The position numbers were made by a program, and so were the translations under genes. 64,000 nt of DNA from Rhododendron vialii (lineage: Eukaryota; Streptophyta; Magnoliopsida; Ericales; Ericaceae). The notes under the pieces were generated by a model. It worked only from the letters and a program-made list of their open reading frames with translations. It made no database searches and was not told the origin of the DNA. This document shows positions 1-10,748 of this stretch, in pieces. The stretch spans positions 34,523,501 to 34,587,500 of the forward strand of contig NC_080560.1 of NCBI RefSeq assembly GCF_030253575.1, given 5' to 3'. Position 1 is the first letter of the stretch, and every line of letters starts with the position of its first letter.

Positions 1-418
1 ATGGGGAATACTGATTTTGATTGGAGAGTTCAGTGTTTGCTTCTTTGGGAAATTATTCAGACAAATGAAGATAGGTTGTCTTTTTTTCCTGCTTGCACTG
101 CCCTTTGGAGTCTTATTATGGAAGAATTTTATTATTATCATTTTTTTATAAGTTATTTTATTTTTCTTGTCTTTCTTTGTTTTTTACGGTCCGAGTGATC
201 GGGCCAATTTATGCGCACTTCAACTAATCTCCTCTCCAATCCGGTCAAAGACAAGTCATTCCCACCGGAACTAGAAAATTCACAAAAATTACTTTCTTGC
301 GGCCTGACTCTAAGAATTGAAATTTAGTCAATTATGTGGGGAACAAACTCACCAACCAAACTAACCCTTGGTGCTCCCCCTTTCTTGCCTTCCATGTATG
401 CAATTTATTCTTTATCTA
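1..418. other. No gene recognised, left edge
   Basis: AT-rich DNA. An open frame at 1-198 begins at the window edge, is rich in Phe, Tyr and Ile, and resembles no family I know, so I do not call it. Nothing else is visible up to the long-TIR element that starts near 419. Confidence 0.5.
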
Positions 419-779
419 CTTGTTTGGTCCCAATAAAAGAGTCCCTGTTTCATTTTCGTCCTTACAAATTTTTTGGTCTCAATTTTACCCTTATAATTTT
501 TAACGAAATTCAATGTTACCCTCTCCATCAAGAAATGGACTAAAATAGAATATGTTGATAATGGGAGGCTGATGTGGAACGTATTTGTACACGGTGGACA
601 GTGAGTGGCTCCCCACCCCCTTCACTTACGAGGTGACTATGGACAAACCACAAATGTATCCACCAGAATAACCTTAATTCCAAAACCGTCCCTCTCCACC
701 TTGCTCTGCCATGCACGACGGTGGCGACCGGTACATGTTCACTGAAATCATCAGAAAACCAAAAGGCTGAGATCAAGCA

Positions 780-959
780 GTTGAACTCGAAGCCATATGG
801 CCCATGTTGTTTTCGTTGGCGGTGGAGGTGGTCGATTCGTCGTCATTTTTCTTGGCGAAAATGCCGCAGAGAATCACAAATACTACGAGCAAGATGGTCA
901 GTAAGTCCCAGCCTCTCTTGATCGAATTGGGTCGGAGGATTTAGAGGGGGCCTCCTAAG

Positions 960-960
<1 letters not shown>
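780..960 (-). pseudogene. Captured fragment of a plant membrane-anchored protein gene
   Basis: Read on the minus strand from about 955, one frame gives ILRPNSIKRGWDLLTILL, then VVFVILCGIFAKKNDDE and a Ser/Thr/Asn-rich stretch. This is the layout I know from plant hydroxyproline-rich/DUF-type proteins with one membrane helix: an RPNS(I/V)K(R/K)(G/S)WD motif, a hydrophobic helix ending in CGIFA, then an acidic RNDD-like turn. A TAA stop sits where the family usually has Gln, just before ILRP, so the copy cannot be translated through. A further open stretch (minus, 1457-1131) rich in Pro, His and Ser could be more of the same gene, but this is a guess. Confidence 0.5.

Positions 961-993
<33 letters not shown>
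961..993. repeat. (CT)n microsatellite
   Basis: About 16 CT units inside the long-TIR element. Confidence 0.9.
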
Positions 994-996
<3 letters not shown>

Positions 997-1694
997 CACA
1001 ACACCAGGAATCACACAAAATCAAGAAACAGAGCATTTTGGGGGTTTTAAGGTCTCTCTAAAAAAAAAATACGAGTACAATTTAGGGCTTTGAACATTTC
1101 TGGACCATTTTTGAGTTATACAGTGAAATGTTAGGGTTCTGGGTTCTTTAAAAATTCGAATCGTAGCAAGCATGAAAGAAAGAAAGGCACATTTAAAGCA
1201 ATTTCTCCACAAACCATAGAATCAGATCTTATTTCCCGTATAACGCAAATTGTTTGGTGGGTAGAAATCACATTTTGGTTAGAAGGCTTCGTGAATTGAA
1301 TTTGGGAGGGGGGAGAGAGAGAGAGGTGGGAGGTAATAGGGATGGGGAATGAAATGACTAGGTCAAAAAGCAGTGGCGAGGGTGGAGGAAGGCGGTGGTG
1401 GGTTGGGGCCAGATGGGTGGTGACTGGTGAGTCCATGGATGATTTCGCCATGAACATGAAGGGATTCTAGGTGGAACAATCTTGGGGAAGGAAAGGGGGT
1501 GCGGGGCTACTGTCCACCATGTACAAAAATATGTTCCACCTCAGCCTCCATTTATCCACATAGTCCATTTCCGTCCATTTCTTGACGGAAAGGGTAACAT
1601 TGAATATCGTTCTAAATTATACGGGTGAAATTGAAACTAAAAAATTTGTAAGGACGAAAATGAAATGGGAACTATTTTGTAAGGACCAAACAAG

Positions 1695-2582
1695 CGTATA
1701 AGCTTCTTTTTTATTGGTTGAAGAATGCATCTTGTCCACAATGCACTTGGGTTAATATAGTTTCATGTTTCATTAACTAAAATAAATACTTATTTTTTGA
1801 ATTAAACGTGATATATTATGAGAGAATGACGTGTCTCGTAAAGCGAAAAACAAGTACTTAAAAAATAAAAATCTAAACGGTGCAGGACTTGAATTCCAAT
1901 CAGCTCTCCCTTTGCTTCATTTCTTTTCACTTTCCTATTTTTAAGCAAACTTTTGTAGAACCTGCCACGCACTTTAAAAAAAAAAAAAACCGCAAATTTT
2001 TGTTGTATCACATTATGTATAGTTTGTTGGACTCAATTGTGATTCTAAAAGAGTAATCAAGTTTCTGTTGAGGAATGGCTAACTAGACCATTTCTACCAT
2101 TTCAGTGTGCTTAAGGTTTCACGTTACATAGAATTATATTATAAAAATGGGATTATCTAAAAAAAAAGGTTTCGCTTTACTTTTTGACCAGCTAGAAAAT
2201 GCAGATATTATATATAAGAAAACAGTACATTAAAAGCGGACACTACCGGTTCGAAAATACAGAAATAACAAATAAAAACATCAAAACCAAAACAGAAAAG
2301 CCGCCTGGAACCACGCCTTCGGAGCCGAACCTGTCGAATACACTCGTGAAGAGGGGTTAGAGAGGTCGAAGTTGAGAGGTCAGATATGAACACAGAACAG
2401 ACCCTCCTGGATGACCCGCCGATCGAGAAAAAAGAGAGCTAGGTGTGTCCACTGTCCACATATTAATGATTTGAATATGACAATTAGTAAGATACTTTTT
2501 TAAAATAGCTATTCAAGACTTTTCGATGACTACTTGAGAAAGGCAGTACAACTACTCATCAGTGAATGGACCAAATGCTTCT
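1695..2582. other. Intergenic, no gene recognised
   Basis: AT-rich. A patch at 2220-2440 is less AT-rich and may be the worn end of an old retroelement, but no diagnostic motif is present. The stretch 1770-1860, with paired AAGTACTTA-type motifs and TGTCTCGTA, resembles 43375-43505, so it is probably another degenerate MITE. Confidence 0.4.
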
Positions 2583-2961
2583 TGTTTTGGGTCATTAGGT
2601 TCAGTGGTTTATAGTTTTGTTTTTGTTTTTATTAAAAAAAAATTTTGCATTTTTTTGTTTTACGTCAAACTTTTATAAGTTATTGATTTGTGTCAAACGA
2701 GAGAAATTGGAGAAGTAAAAAATTATGATCGAAACTCATATTTTTTAAATAAAAACGAAAATAAGCCAAAAAGACAATTTTTTTTACTTTTTTTTTATCT
2801 TTATTCAAAAAATTATGAGTTTTGATTACAATTTTTTAATTTTTTGATTCTTCTCAATGAGATGAATCAATGAGTCACAAAAGTTTGACGCAAAATTAAC
2901 AAATGCTAATTTTTTTGAATAAAGACAAAAAAAATAGTGATTTTAACTTATCCCAAAACAA
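2583..2961. mobile_element. AT-rich foldback MITE
   Basis: The two halves are inverted copies. The left begins TTGTTTTGGG and the right ends CCCAAAACAA. Inside, GTCAAACTTTT near 2670 is matched by AAAAGTTTGACGC near 2885, and AAACTCATA near 2740 by TATGAG-type sequence near 2815. The arms are about 150 bases and strongly diverged by AT slippage. There is no coding potential, and the target duplication is not clear. Confidence 0.55.
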
Positions 2962-3275
2962 TAATAAGACATGAAGATGTTTCCAATTCCACAACAATTG
3001 TCATGGTGCTGAAAATGTTGAAATAGCTTATCAGGTCTTGAAGACTTCTCCAATAGAAAGGTCACGCACCAAAAATTTACTAAATTTCGCCCATCAAATT
3101 CAGCTTATTTTTGGAATAAACCAGGAAAGTAAAATATTTGGACCAAATGAAATATCTTCTTTGATTTGGTGCAGAGAAATTGAAAAAATATGCACGCAAG
3201 TACTTTACTTTATAATCCGAAAACTTGACCTCTTTGTTTTAGGGGACTCTTAAAAGAGAACAGATAGGAGTATTT

Positions 3276-3345
3276 TTTTGCCCTCATTGATGTACTATTC
3301 AACCTTTTTGCGTGAAAATTGTATTAAAGAGAGAAAGTTGGACTG
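3276..3345. repeat. Left flank of foldback insertion, repeated at 4170
   Basis: This stretch (CCCTCATTGATG, CTATTCAACC, GAAAATTGTATTAAA) recurs with few changes at about 4172-4240. The continuation after the foldback element (3785-3860, AATAGAGGAGGAGAGAATATT) recurs at about 4265-4320. Together they show an older repeat present twice, one copy split by the foldback element. Confidence 0.65.
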
Positions 3346-3758
3346 GGGGATTCTGCTGTGCAGTTTCGTGCTGCGCAGCCTCGGGCAAGGCTTTTCCGGC
3401 ATCGGTTCGATGATTGGAGACGTTCACCGCGTAGAGCTTGTCGAGTTCTACATGCGCACCAAAAATCAGCTCGATCAAATATCGTTAAGTGCCTCATTGG
3501 AACATATATAACTTGAAAAAAATGAATTTAGTGGTTTTGATCTAGTGTTTCATATCCATTAGAATTCATTTTTTTCAAGTTATATATGATCCAATGAGGC
3601 ACTTATTGATATTTGATCGATCTGATTTTTGGTGCACATGTAGAACTCGACGAGCTCTACGCAGTGAACGTCTCCGATCGTCGGACCGATGCCGGAAAAG
3701 CCTCGCCGGAGGCTGCGCAGCACGCTATGCAGCACGAAGCTGCACAGCACAGTCCCTC
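3345..3758. mobile_element. 414-bp near-palindromic foldback element
   Basis: Two ~190-base arms face each other around a ~25-base centre near 3540-3560. GTGCTGCGCAGCCTC at 3370 is mirrored by GAGGCTGCGCAGCAC at 3710. GGCTTTTCCGGCATCGG at 3391 is mirrored by CCGATGCCGGAAAAGCC at 3688. The inner parts share CCTCATTGGA and ATATATAACTTG. The right arm holds a small extra GCAGCA block. The ends read GGGGGATTCTG and CAGTCCCTC. GC content is much higher than the neighbourhood. Open frames in both arms are by-products of the palindrome. It has no transposase, and the class is uncertain. Confidence 0.75.
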
Positions 3759-4171
3759 GGTCTTGAATGCATGGTGAAGTTCGAAAGATTTTTTTGGGTT
3801 ATTAAGTGGAAAACAAATAGAGGAGGAGAGAATATTCGGGGCCGAGATGGATTTTTGTGAGATTTTTCTATTTATTTCATGAGAATGTACCATATGTCTT
3901 ACACGTGTTTAGCATATAGTTTAGATATACAGGTTCTCCACTTGGATGAATTGTCAAGCTAAGACGGCATCTGCATCCGTCCCCCATCAGACCTACGACA
4001 ATCCTCTCATCTGGTTCCATTGGGATGGATTGTTTCTCTTTTACCATAACATTATTCAACAAAAAGTGCAGTACCCATACTATATGGTGGTACAAAAAAA
4101 AATTATGCATACCCATATATACGGAGTATATGGTAGTACAAAAAAAATTATTACGTTTAATACTAGTTAAC

Positions 4172-4320
4172 CCTCATCGATGCACTATTTAACCTTTAAG
4201 TTGAAAATTGTATTAAAAGAGAAAGTTGAACGTGAGAGGAAGTCTGAAATTTTTTTTTCATGTTGTTCAAAGGAAACCGATAGAGGGAGAGAGAATATTA
4301 ATGGCCGAGGCGGATTTTTA
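4172..4320. repeat. Empty-site relative of 3276-3860 repeat
   Basis: This copy carries the left and right flanks of the foldback element above joined without it, separated only by a short AT-rich junction. It shows what the locus looked like before that insertion, or a paralogue that was never hit. Confidence 0.6.
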
Positions 4321-4325
4321 ATTTT

Positions 4326-4405
4326 ATGGGAGTTTTTAATTCTTTGTTTAAAAAGGAAGAACGAATGGGAGTTTTTAATTCTTTGTTTAAAAAGGAAGAA
4401 CGAAT
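4326..4405. repeat. 39-bp tandem duplication
   Basis: The unit starting GGGAGTTTTTAATTCTTTG and ending AAGAACGAAT occurs twice head to tail. Confidence 0.85.
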
Positions 4406-4698
4406 GTGCAGTGTGTTAGGCCTCGTTCCAGTTTACTTTTCCTTCCGGTTTACTTTCCTTTTGTAAAAGTTCTTTTTATCAATTTTCAAACTCAAATATA
4501 ATAAATAAAAATAATAATTTTTAAATTTTTTAGCACCGTATAAAAGATCTCAATGAGATCTATCAAACAAGATCTATATTGATAGAAAAATTATTTGCTT
4601 AAACACATAATTTTTAAATTTAAAATTACATTCTTTTTTAAAAAATACTTTTTTCACAATCCCAAACACCCCCTTACTCACTTGCTTATATCTATATA

Positions 4699-4930
4699 TC
4701 TATATAATAAAACACAAGAGTGTGGACCTCCACACAAGACAAGTTGATCCAAAGGTTGAAATTGATTTGATCCAATGGTCGATGTGTGCTCTCCAACTCT
4801 CTTAAGAAAGTATCCACACTCTTACAAATATATTACAAAAATGCCATCAAGTTGAGACGCTATCAAGATTCAAAGGGTAATTTCAATTTCAATTGGGATG
4901 GATAGTGCCGTAGGCACGGGCAAACACTAG
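4699..4930 (+). mobile_element. Short non-autonomous Helitron
   Basis: The 5' end TCTATATAATAAAACACAAG is the TC start seen in plant Helitrons. The 3' end has a stem-loop, GTGCC-GTA-GGCAC (4905-4917), followed 10 bases later by the terminal CTAG. The element sits between A (4698) and T (4931), the expected AT target, and there is no target duplication or terminal inverted repeat. At 232 bases it has no Rep/helicase gene and would depend on a partner elsewhere. A TATA-repeat before the start leaves the exact 5' base slightly open. Confidence 0.8.
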
Positions 4931-5404
4931 TATAATATATACAGATAGATTTCGCCATAAAAAGTGTGGTTGCGATGAAAATGGTAGGAATGTGTGGGAT
5001 TGATAGTAGCACTAATACTGTCCAGTAGAAGTAAACACAAGAATGACTCTCAAATGGTAGGAATGTGTGGGATTGATAGTAGCAGTGGGCCCCACCTGTA
5101 TGTGAGAGGGATGTGAGTCATGTGACTGAGGTGTGCCACACCGATGTGCCTCTAGCATTTTTGATTAGATTACACCATGACTTAGACTTCAAGCTTATCG
5201 ATCATGGATTCTCCATTTCAGTTTAATCTGACTTTATTGCACACAGAAGGCAAAAACAAAACATTTCACATACAGCAGACATGTCTATACTTAAGGCAAC
5301 CGGTATTGGAATATTCAGCCACAAGTAGTCAGCATACATGTATTTGTACAAAAAAAACTTCACCTCGCAACCGATCTGTGCATTCAATATTTGACACATT
5401 ATTT
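4931..5404. other. Intergenic, 3' side of caleosin gene
   Basis: A 31-base sequence (ATGGTAGGAATGTGTGGGAT...) is duplicated at about 4980 and 5055. The rest is probably downstream and 3'UTR sequence of the caleosin gene, whose stop codon is at 5405-5407. Confidence 0.5.
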
Positions 5405-8400
5405 TCAGCCAAGTTTTGCCTCGTCGCCCATCTGCATCTTGGCGCAGTACTCGAACAAACTCCCATCGTAGCAGCGTCGAATGGCTTCTTTGGAGAGGAA
5501 TCCTTCCTCGTCCCGTGCGAGGACATATAGCGTTCCCCACTCCACCTTACTTGCAATCCTTCAAAAATACCAACACAAGACACAATTAGCCAAACGAATT
5601 CAAAGAGCAACATCTGAAACAAAAATAGAATCCATAGCATAAAATTTCTCCGTATCAAAGCTATTTCCCACGTCAAACTCTTGTCAAGAATAATTTATTT
5701 TTTTTCCCTGGTGTTTGGTTGCTAGATCGAAAATGTTATACGGAAAACAACGTTTTTTCACTGACAATTCATGTCTCTTACTTGCAATTCTTCACCAATA
5801 GCAGCGAGACACAATATGCTAAGGCGTCATTTCTACGTACGGATAAAAGCATTGGATTAGACTAGAAATCCAAGGGGACAACATTTCCCATGTTTGGTTG
5901 TAACTTTTGCGAACAGGACTAAATATCCCTTAGATCATATAGACTGTATTCCCACAAAACATCGAAATATACAATGCCACTGGGGATTTATTTATTTTTT
6001 CTTTCACTGTTAGTCCGGTCAATCAAACAGTTGCTGGGAATACAAAGAGCAATTTCTGAAGTGGAAGTAGAATCTAGTGATTGGGCCTTAGTAGCACAAA
6101 CCAGCCAAAGAGGTCAAATGCTTCCCGATTTCCTTCGGTCATGGCCCAGAGTTCTCCAAATGAGAGTTTGTCGGGCACTGTGCGAGCGTACTTGCTAAAG
6201 ATGTTTTCGAAGTTCACAGGCATATACCTGCATATTTGTTGCAAATTTAAATTGATGTTAAGGGCAAAATAGTATTAGACAAAGACGGAAAATCTGAGAT
6301 GCATAGTTGCTCACCTTCCTTCAGTGTCGTAAGTACCAGAGTCACTCGCATGCTTAGATTTATGAAGGTTGGCAATGTATATGGGGAGAAAAGGAGAAGG
6401 TATCCACCCCTGCAAAAGCAGCAGTCTGACACACACAAAAATGGGGACATCCTTTGTGTTTGCTATTTTAAGCAATGATTCGGTTTATTATTCGATTTCT
6501 GTGTACTATCGTGTGAAACCAAAAGCAGCTAGAGGGTAGAGAATCAAATTTGACATTTCCTTCCCAATCAAATCTTGCAGGAGCATTAACTAACCGGAAG
6601 AGTAGGGTAACTTAAAGCTCCATTGATAGCTATAGCCATTATGAGAGATGCAATAGGATTGAAGCCAAGGGCACGAAACCCTGCGATAGAACAAAGAAAA
6701 CAGAATAAATCCACCGAAACTAGCTACTAGGTTTCCATCTAGAAATAGTAACTCATCTACGAAAAATTCAGATTTGTAATAGTCGAACAAGTGTGCAACT
6801 AGTTGTACAAGTGAGTAACTAATTCTGGAAAGCTTTAAGAAGGGAAAACAATCAAACAAGTGATCTTGTTCTCTCCCATTGGGAATGCAGCACTTTCAAA
6901 CATTGTCAACTTCTCCAACTTGAGAGGTGAAGGCCTTGTAGTTTCAATGCATTTTGACCACAAATCAAATTTGAACAAAGGAAAAGACCATTATGCCCTT
7001 CTCTTTTTGGTACTTTCTTATAGCAGGAAGAGGTAATGTCCAAAATTATACATCACAAAGTAAGTCATAAAAATCACCTGAATAAGTTTCCCAAGGGTAA
7101 ATGATTCCGTTGTTGTCCATGTCAAAAAACGCTGCATGCTGCTGAAGAACACTCAAACCGTGATGCTTATGGCCTGGTGTTCCGTATGGATGTTCTGTAT
7201 CAGGTGCAGCCGATGCTCTGGGCATATCTGAAATCATAAGTGCCAAAGAGATGGATGAGTTGCACCAGTCTGTGATTTCTAAAAAGCAAAAAAGATATAT
7301 TCATAGGAGAATTTCCCCTTAAGTATCTAATAATAGTACTGCATCAATTTACTCATTAAGGACAATTTCTTGTCAAATTACTAGTTTATAAGTTACCAAA
7401 AATCTGCTTCCTTTCAAACTTTCCATATCTACAACCATGTTCCATATTGACTGTAATTTTTTGCGGTTATGTAAATCCAATTTTAAAATGGTTCAGAAAT
7501 AATAATAGGCCCGTGACAAGTGGAAATACCAGTACTTGTCCACCCCAACAAGAAACTCAATCAGACAACAGCTTGATGATGCAACAAGTTTTGCGCGGGC
7601 ATCCAATTTCGATTTCAACTACTTAATGAAACGAGTTCTGCATCAGTGAGAAGACAAATATGAAATACTGGGTATCCAATCAAAAGTGGTGATATAAGTT
7701 AGGTTCCAAACTTTGTGCAAAGAGAGGCGCCCTATCCAATAAAGCTCCAACCAAATATCTATTATCAGTCTTGATAAACTGATGAATCAATTGATGATGT
7801 CCCAACAGTCCACCATGGGAAGGATCTTAGCCCTAACTTGCCTACAAATGGGTTCCCTCCCGATCTTGGACAAAATCTAATAGTCCAACAAGTTGAGATA
7901 TGAGATCTCCTTCGATTTTTACTTGAACCAAAAGCTTTAACCGAACAAACGAACATGGCCTATGAGAATAGGCATTTAAGGCGGGTTCTAAAAGTGAACT
8001 GATTTGGGGCCTTCATCAATGGCAGGGTCTTTTGGCTCCCCTATGGCTGGATGATTCAAGTTTGTGGAAGGCAACATGAGCTGGGTGAAGCGGTGGCTAT
8101 CCTTTGCTGGGAACGCAATTGCAGTGAGCAACTCCTACGGGTGAGGCCGGAACCAAATATCTAGTGTAGCGCAGAATTCAGGTGTTAAGTGATCATAAGC
8201 TCTCCACCTAAGTGCTTGACATGTAGTTAGCTTAACCATTTTCATCATGAGGTCAAGTGAAGCGCACCTAGGTGAAGTAGCCTGGCATCACTCGACTAAG
8301 AGTAATTATTTACTGCTGGTACCACGTTATTTACTGTAGTGGCCCGGATAAATGGGGCTCCGTACTGACCCCCGAGACGTACCACCGAGCGTGAATAAGG

Positions 8401-10717
8401 GCTCCGTACCGACCCTCAAGATGTACCACTGAGCCCACTCGAGGGCTCCGTACCGACCCCAGAGACGCAGCACTGAAGGCTCCTGGGCAAGCCTCCTGCA
8501 TCTGATTAGACATGACATCGAGAAGAATCCGAAGGCTTGGCGATGATCGACATGTGGCTCCTAGGGTTGGGGCTATGCTCCTGACAAGCACCGAAGCCGC
8601 TTAATGCTGCAGTTAGAAGGCGGAGATGGGGCACTATCAACTCCCCCGAGCACGAAGAAGGCGCTCAAGCGAGTTGAGGGATTATTGTAATGGCTCCAGA
8701 AATGGGGCTTGGACCGCTCACCGAGCCACAAAGCACCGAGCGAGACCAAGGCGACCCCCGCTCCTCATTTAGCATAGTTCTGAGGATCCCGCAATGTCCC
8801 ATCGGAACGTCACTCGGTAGAAGGAGTCCGCACGGGGTATGTCGCTATCTAGGGGCACGGAGCGTTCCCGTTCCCGACTCCGACTCCCCGAGGCCGCTTG
8901 AAGGAAGACGGTTACTCCAGGAGGGCCCCATGGAGTTACGTCAGGAGAATAATCATTGGGGTCTGACCTCTCACCTGGCCATGTGCTCCGTAACCGCCTT
9001 ATCTCTTACGTCGCATATGATGTCACCCAACGCGGTTACCCGAGCGTACCTTCCATGCGCTAGCTTGGAGGCCAAGCAAAGCAAGATCTATAAATACAAA
9101 GGGACTCTAACCTAGAAAGGTATGTCATTCTACCCTCCCTAGACCTATACACTTCTCCCTACATCTAACTTGATCATCGGAGGGTTACTGGGCTTCTACA
9201 GCCCTAGTGACTTATTGTAGGTCCGGCGGCGAGCGTGCGGAGCAGCGGAGGAAGGAACCGGAACTGACCCCCGGGTAAGATCCCGATAAACCGTACCCCT
9301 ACATTTACTACTCCCACCCATTGACAAAGCAATAAGATGGCTCGCTCCAGTTGGGGTTGGCACAAAGAATCTCGGTCCCACATGGTGTTACCGACCTTAG
9401 TTGCACGAACCGGCGGGAGGTGCAGAAGCGGGGACACGGGAGAGGAGGATCATAAAAGCTACTCACCTACAGCTCGTTTGGGAGCAAAGCTTAAGGAATA
9501 AAAATTTATAAAATTAAAGATTAATTTTGTAATACATACAGCTTAAGCCTTGGCAAAACCCACCCAATTAATCAATTACAACTTCTTGTTTACGATATCC
9601 CTGCAACTAAGAGTTGGAACCAACTGCAAAATCCTTGTCTAAGTAAATCTTACGCTTATATGACTACTTTCAATTGTATTTGAGTTATGTTTTTCTAGCA
9701 TCTCGTCGATATGAATTATGAAGTAAACTAGAACATTGCATTTGCATGCACTCCGATTACATTTAATTGATGTGCTTTAGTATGTTTCGATGCAAAAGTT
9801 GATGCAAAACAACTTCGGTAAAAATGTATTCTTTTTTTTTTTTTAATCTCAAAAGAAGACGTTTAAAAAAAATGTATTCTTCATTGCTTATCAACTTCAT
9901 ATTTTGTCATGACTCATGCTTGGTAGTTGTTCTCCTATTTCTTTGTGTATTCATATGCTTGAGAGTTTCTATTCTAGTTGGAAATGTGCTCCTTTCTTGA
10001 TGGGGCGAGGTTACCGCTCAAGTTAGCTCAATTGTGCAGTCAAGTTGACCACCATATTAAAACCTCTCCTTCTATGTCGGTGGCCCTATTTTTTCAGGTA
10101 ATCCGGAACCAATCCCACCAACTGCAACCTAAGGCCCTAAAACGTAGTTCCCTTCTACAACTATTTTGCACAAGCTTTTGCCAATTGCACGTTGCTTGCT
10201 GCGTAAAATTAATTCCTCTTTTTTTTTCCGGCAGAAAAACAAACAAACAAATTCCTCTTCCCCTGTGGGTATTTTCCCATTCATAATAATCTTAATATAG
10301 TTGCTTACCATGCCCCAATACTCAACCACAGATTTAACTCACCTTTTGGATTTAGTGATTACAAAGACTTAATATCTTTGATAACTGAAGAGCTAACTAT
10401 TTTGAACAAAAAAAAACTAGTCTAAATCACATTGAGCTACCAAAGCAACCAATATAATCCAAAGTTACAAACAAACACACCCTCAGGTTTTATGTATAAG
10501 CAAATGATTACTTACACGGTGTAGAGGCATAAATAATAATTTGGTGATCACCCATTTGATAAAAAGATTATTATCTTAACTTGGTACCAAAAATTTGACA
10601 ACAATCAAGAATGCAGTCCTATTACTGAGGAAATGTCACACAGAGAGAGAGAGAGGGGGGGGGGGGGAAGATAACTACTCTTGTGGACATGCAGTCCTAT
10701 TACGGAGGAAATGTCAC

Positions 10718-10748
<31 letters not shown>

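Larger units (their letters stand above)
419..1694. mobile_element. Long-TIR element carrying a gene fragment (Pack-MULE-like)
   Basis: The first ~190 bases (419-610) reappear in inverse orientation at about 1500-1694. Both arms start CTTGTTTGGTCC, share stretches such as TTCAATGTTACCCT and AAGAAATGGAC, and differ at scattered bases and small gaps. Long terminal inverted repeats around unrelated internal DNA are typical of Mutator-like elements. No transposase is visible, so it is non-autonomous. No clean 9-bp target duplication was found, so the outer edges are approximate. The internal part is more GC-rich than its surroundings, contains a (CT)n run at 961-993, and carries a recognisable piece of a host-type gene (separate entry). 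Confidence 0.65.

Noticed and set aside
3278-3893. Several 70-90 codon frames on both strands
   Set aside because: They arise from the GC-rich palindromic arms of the foldback element and appear in pairs on opposite strands.
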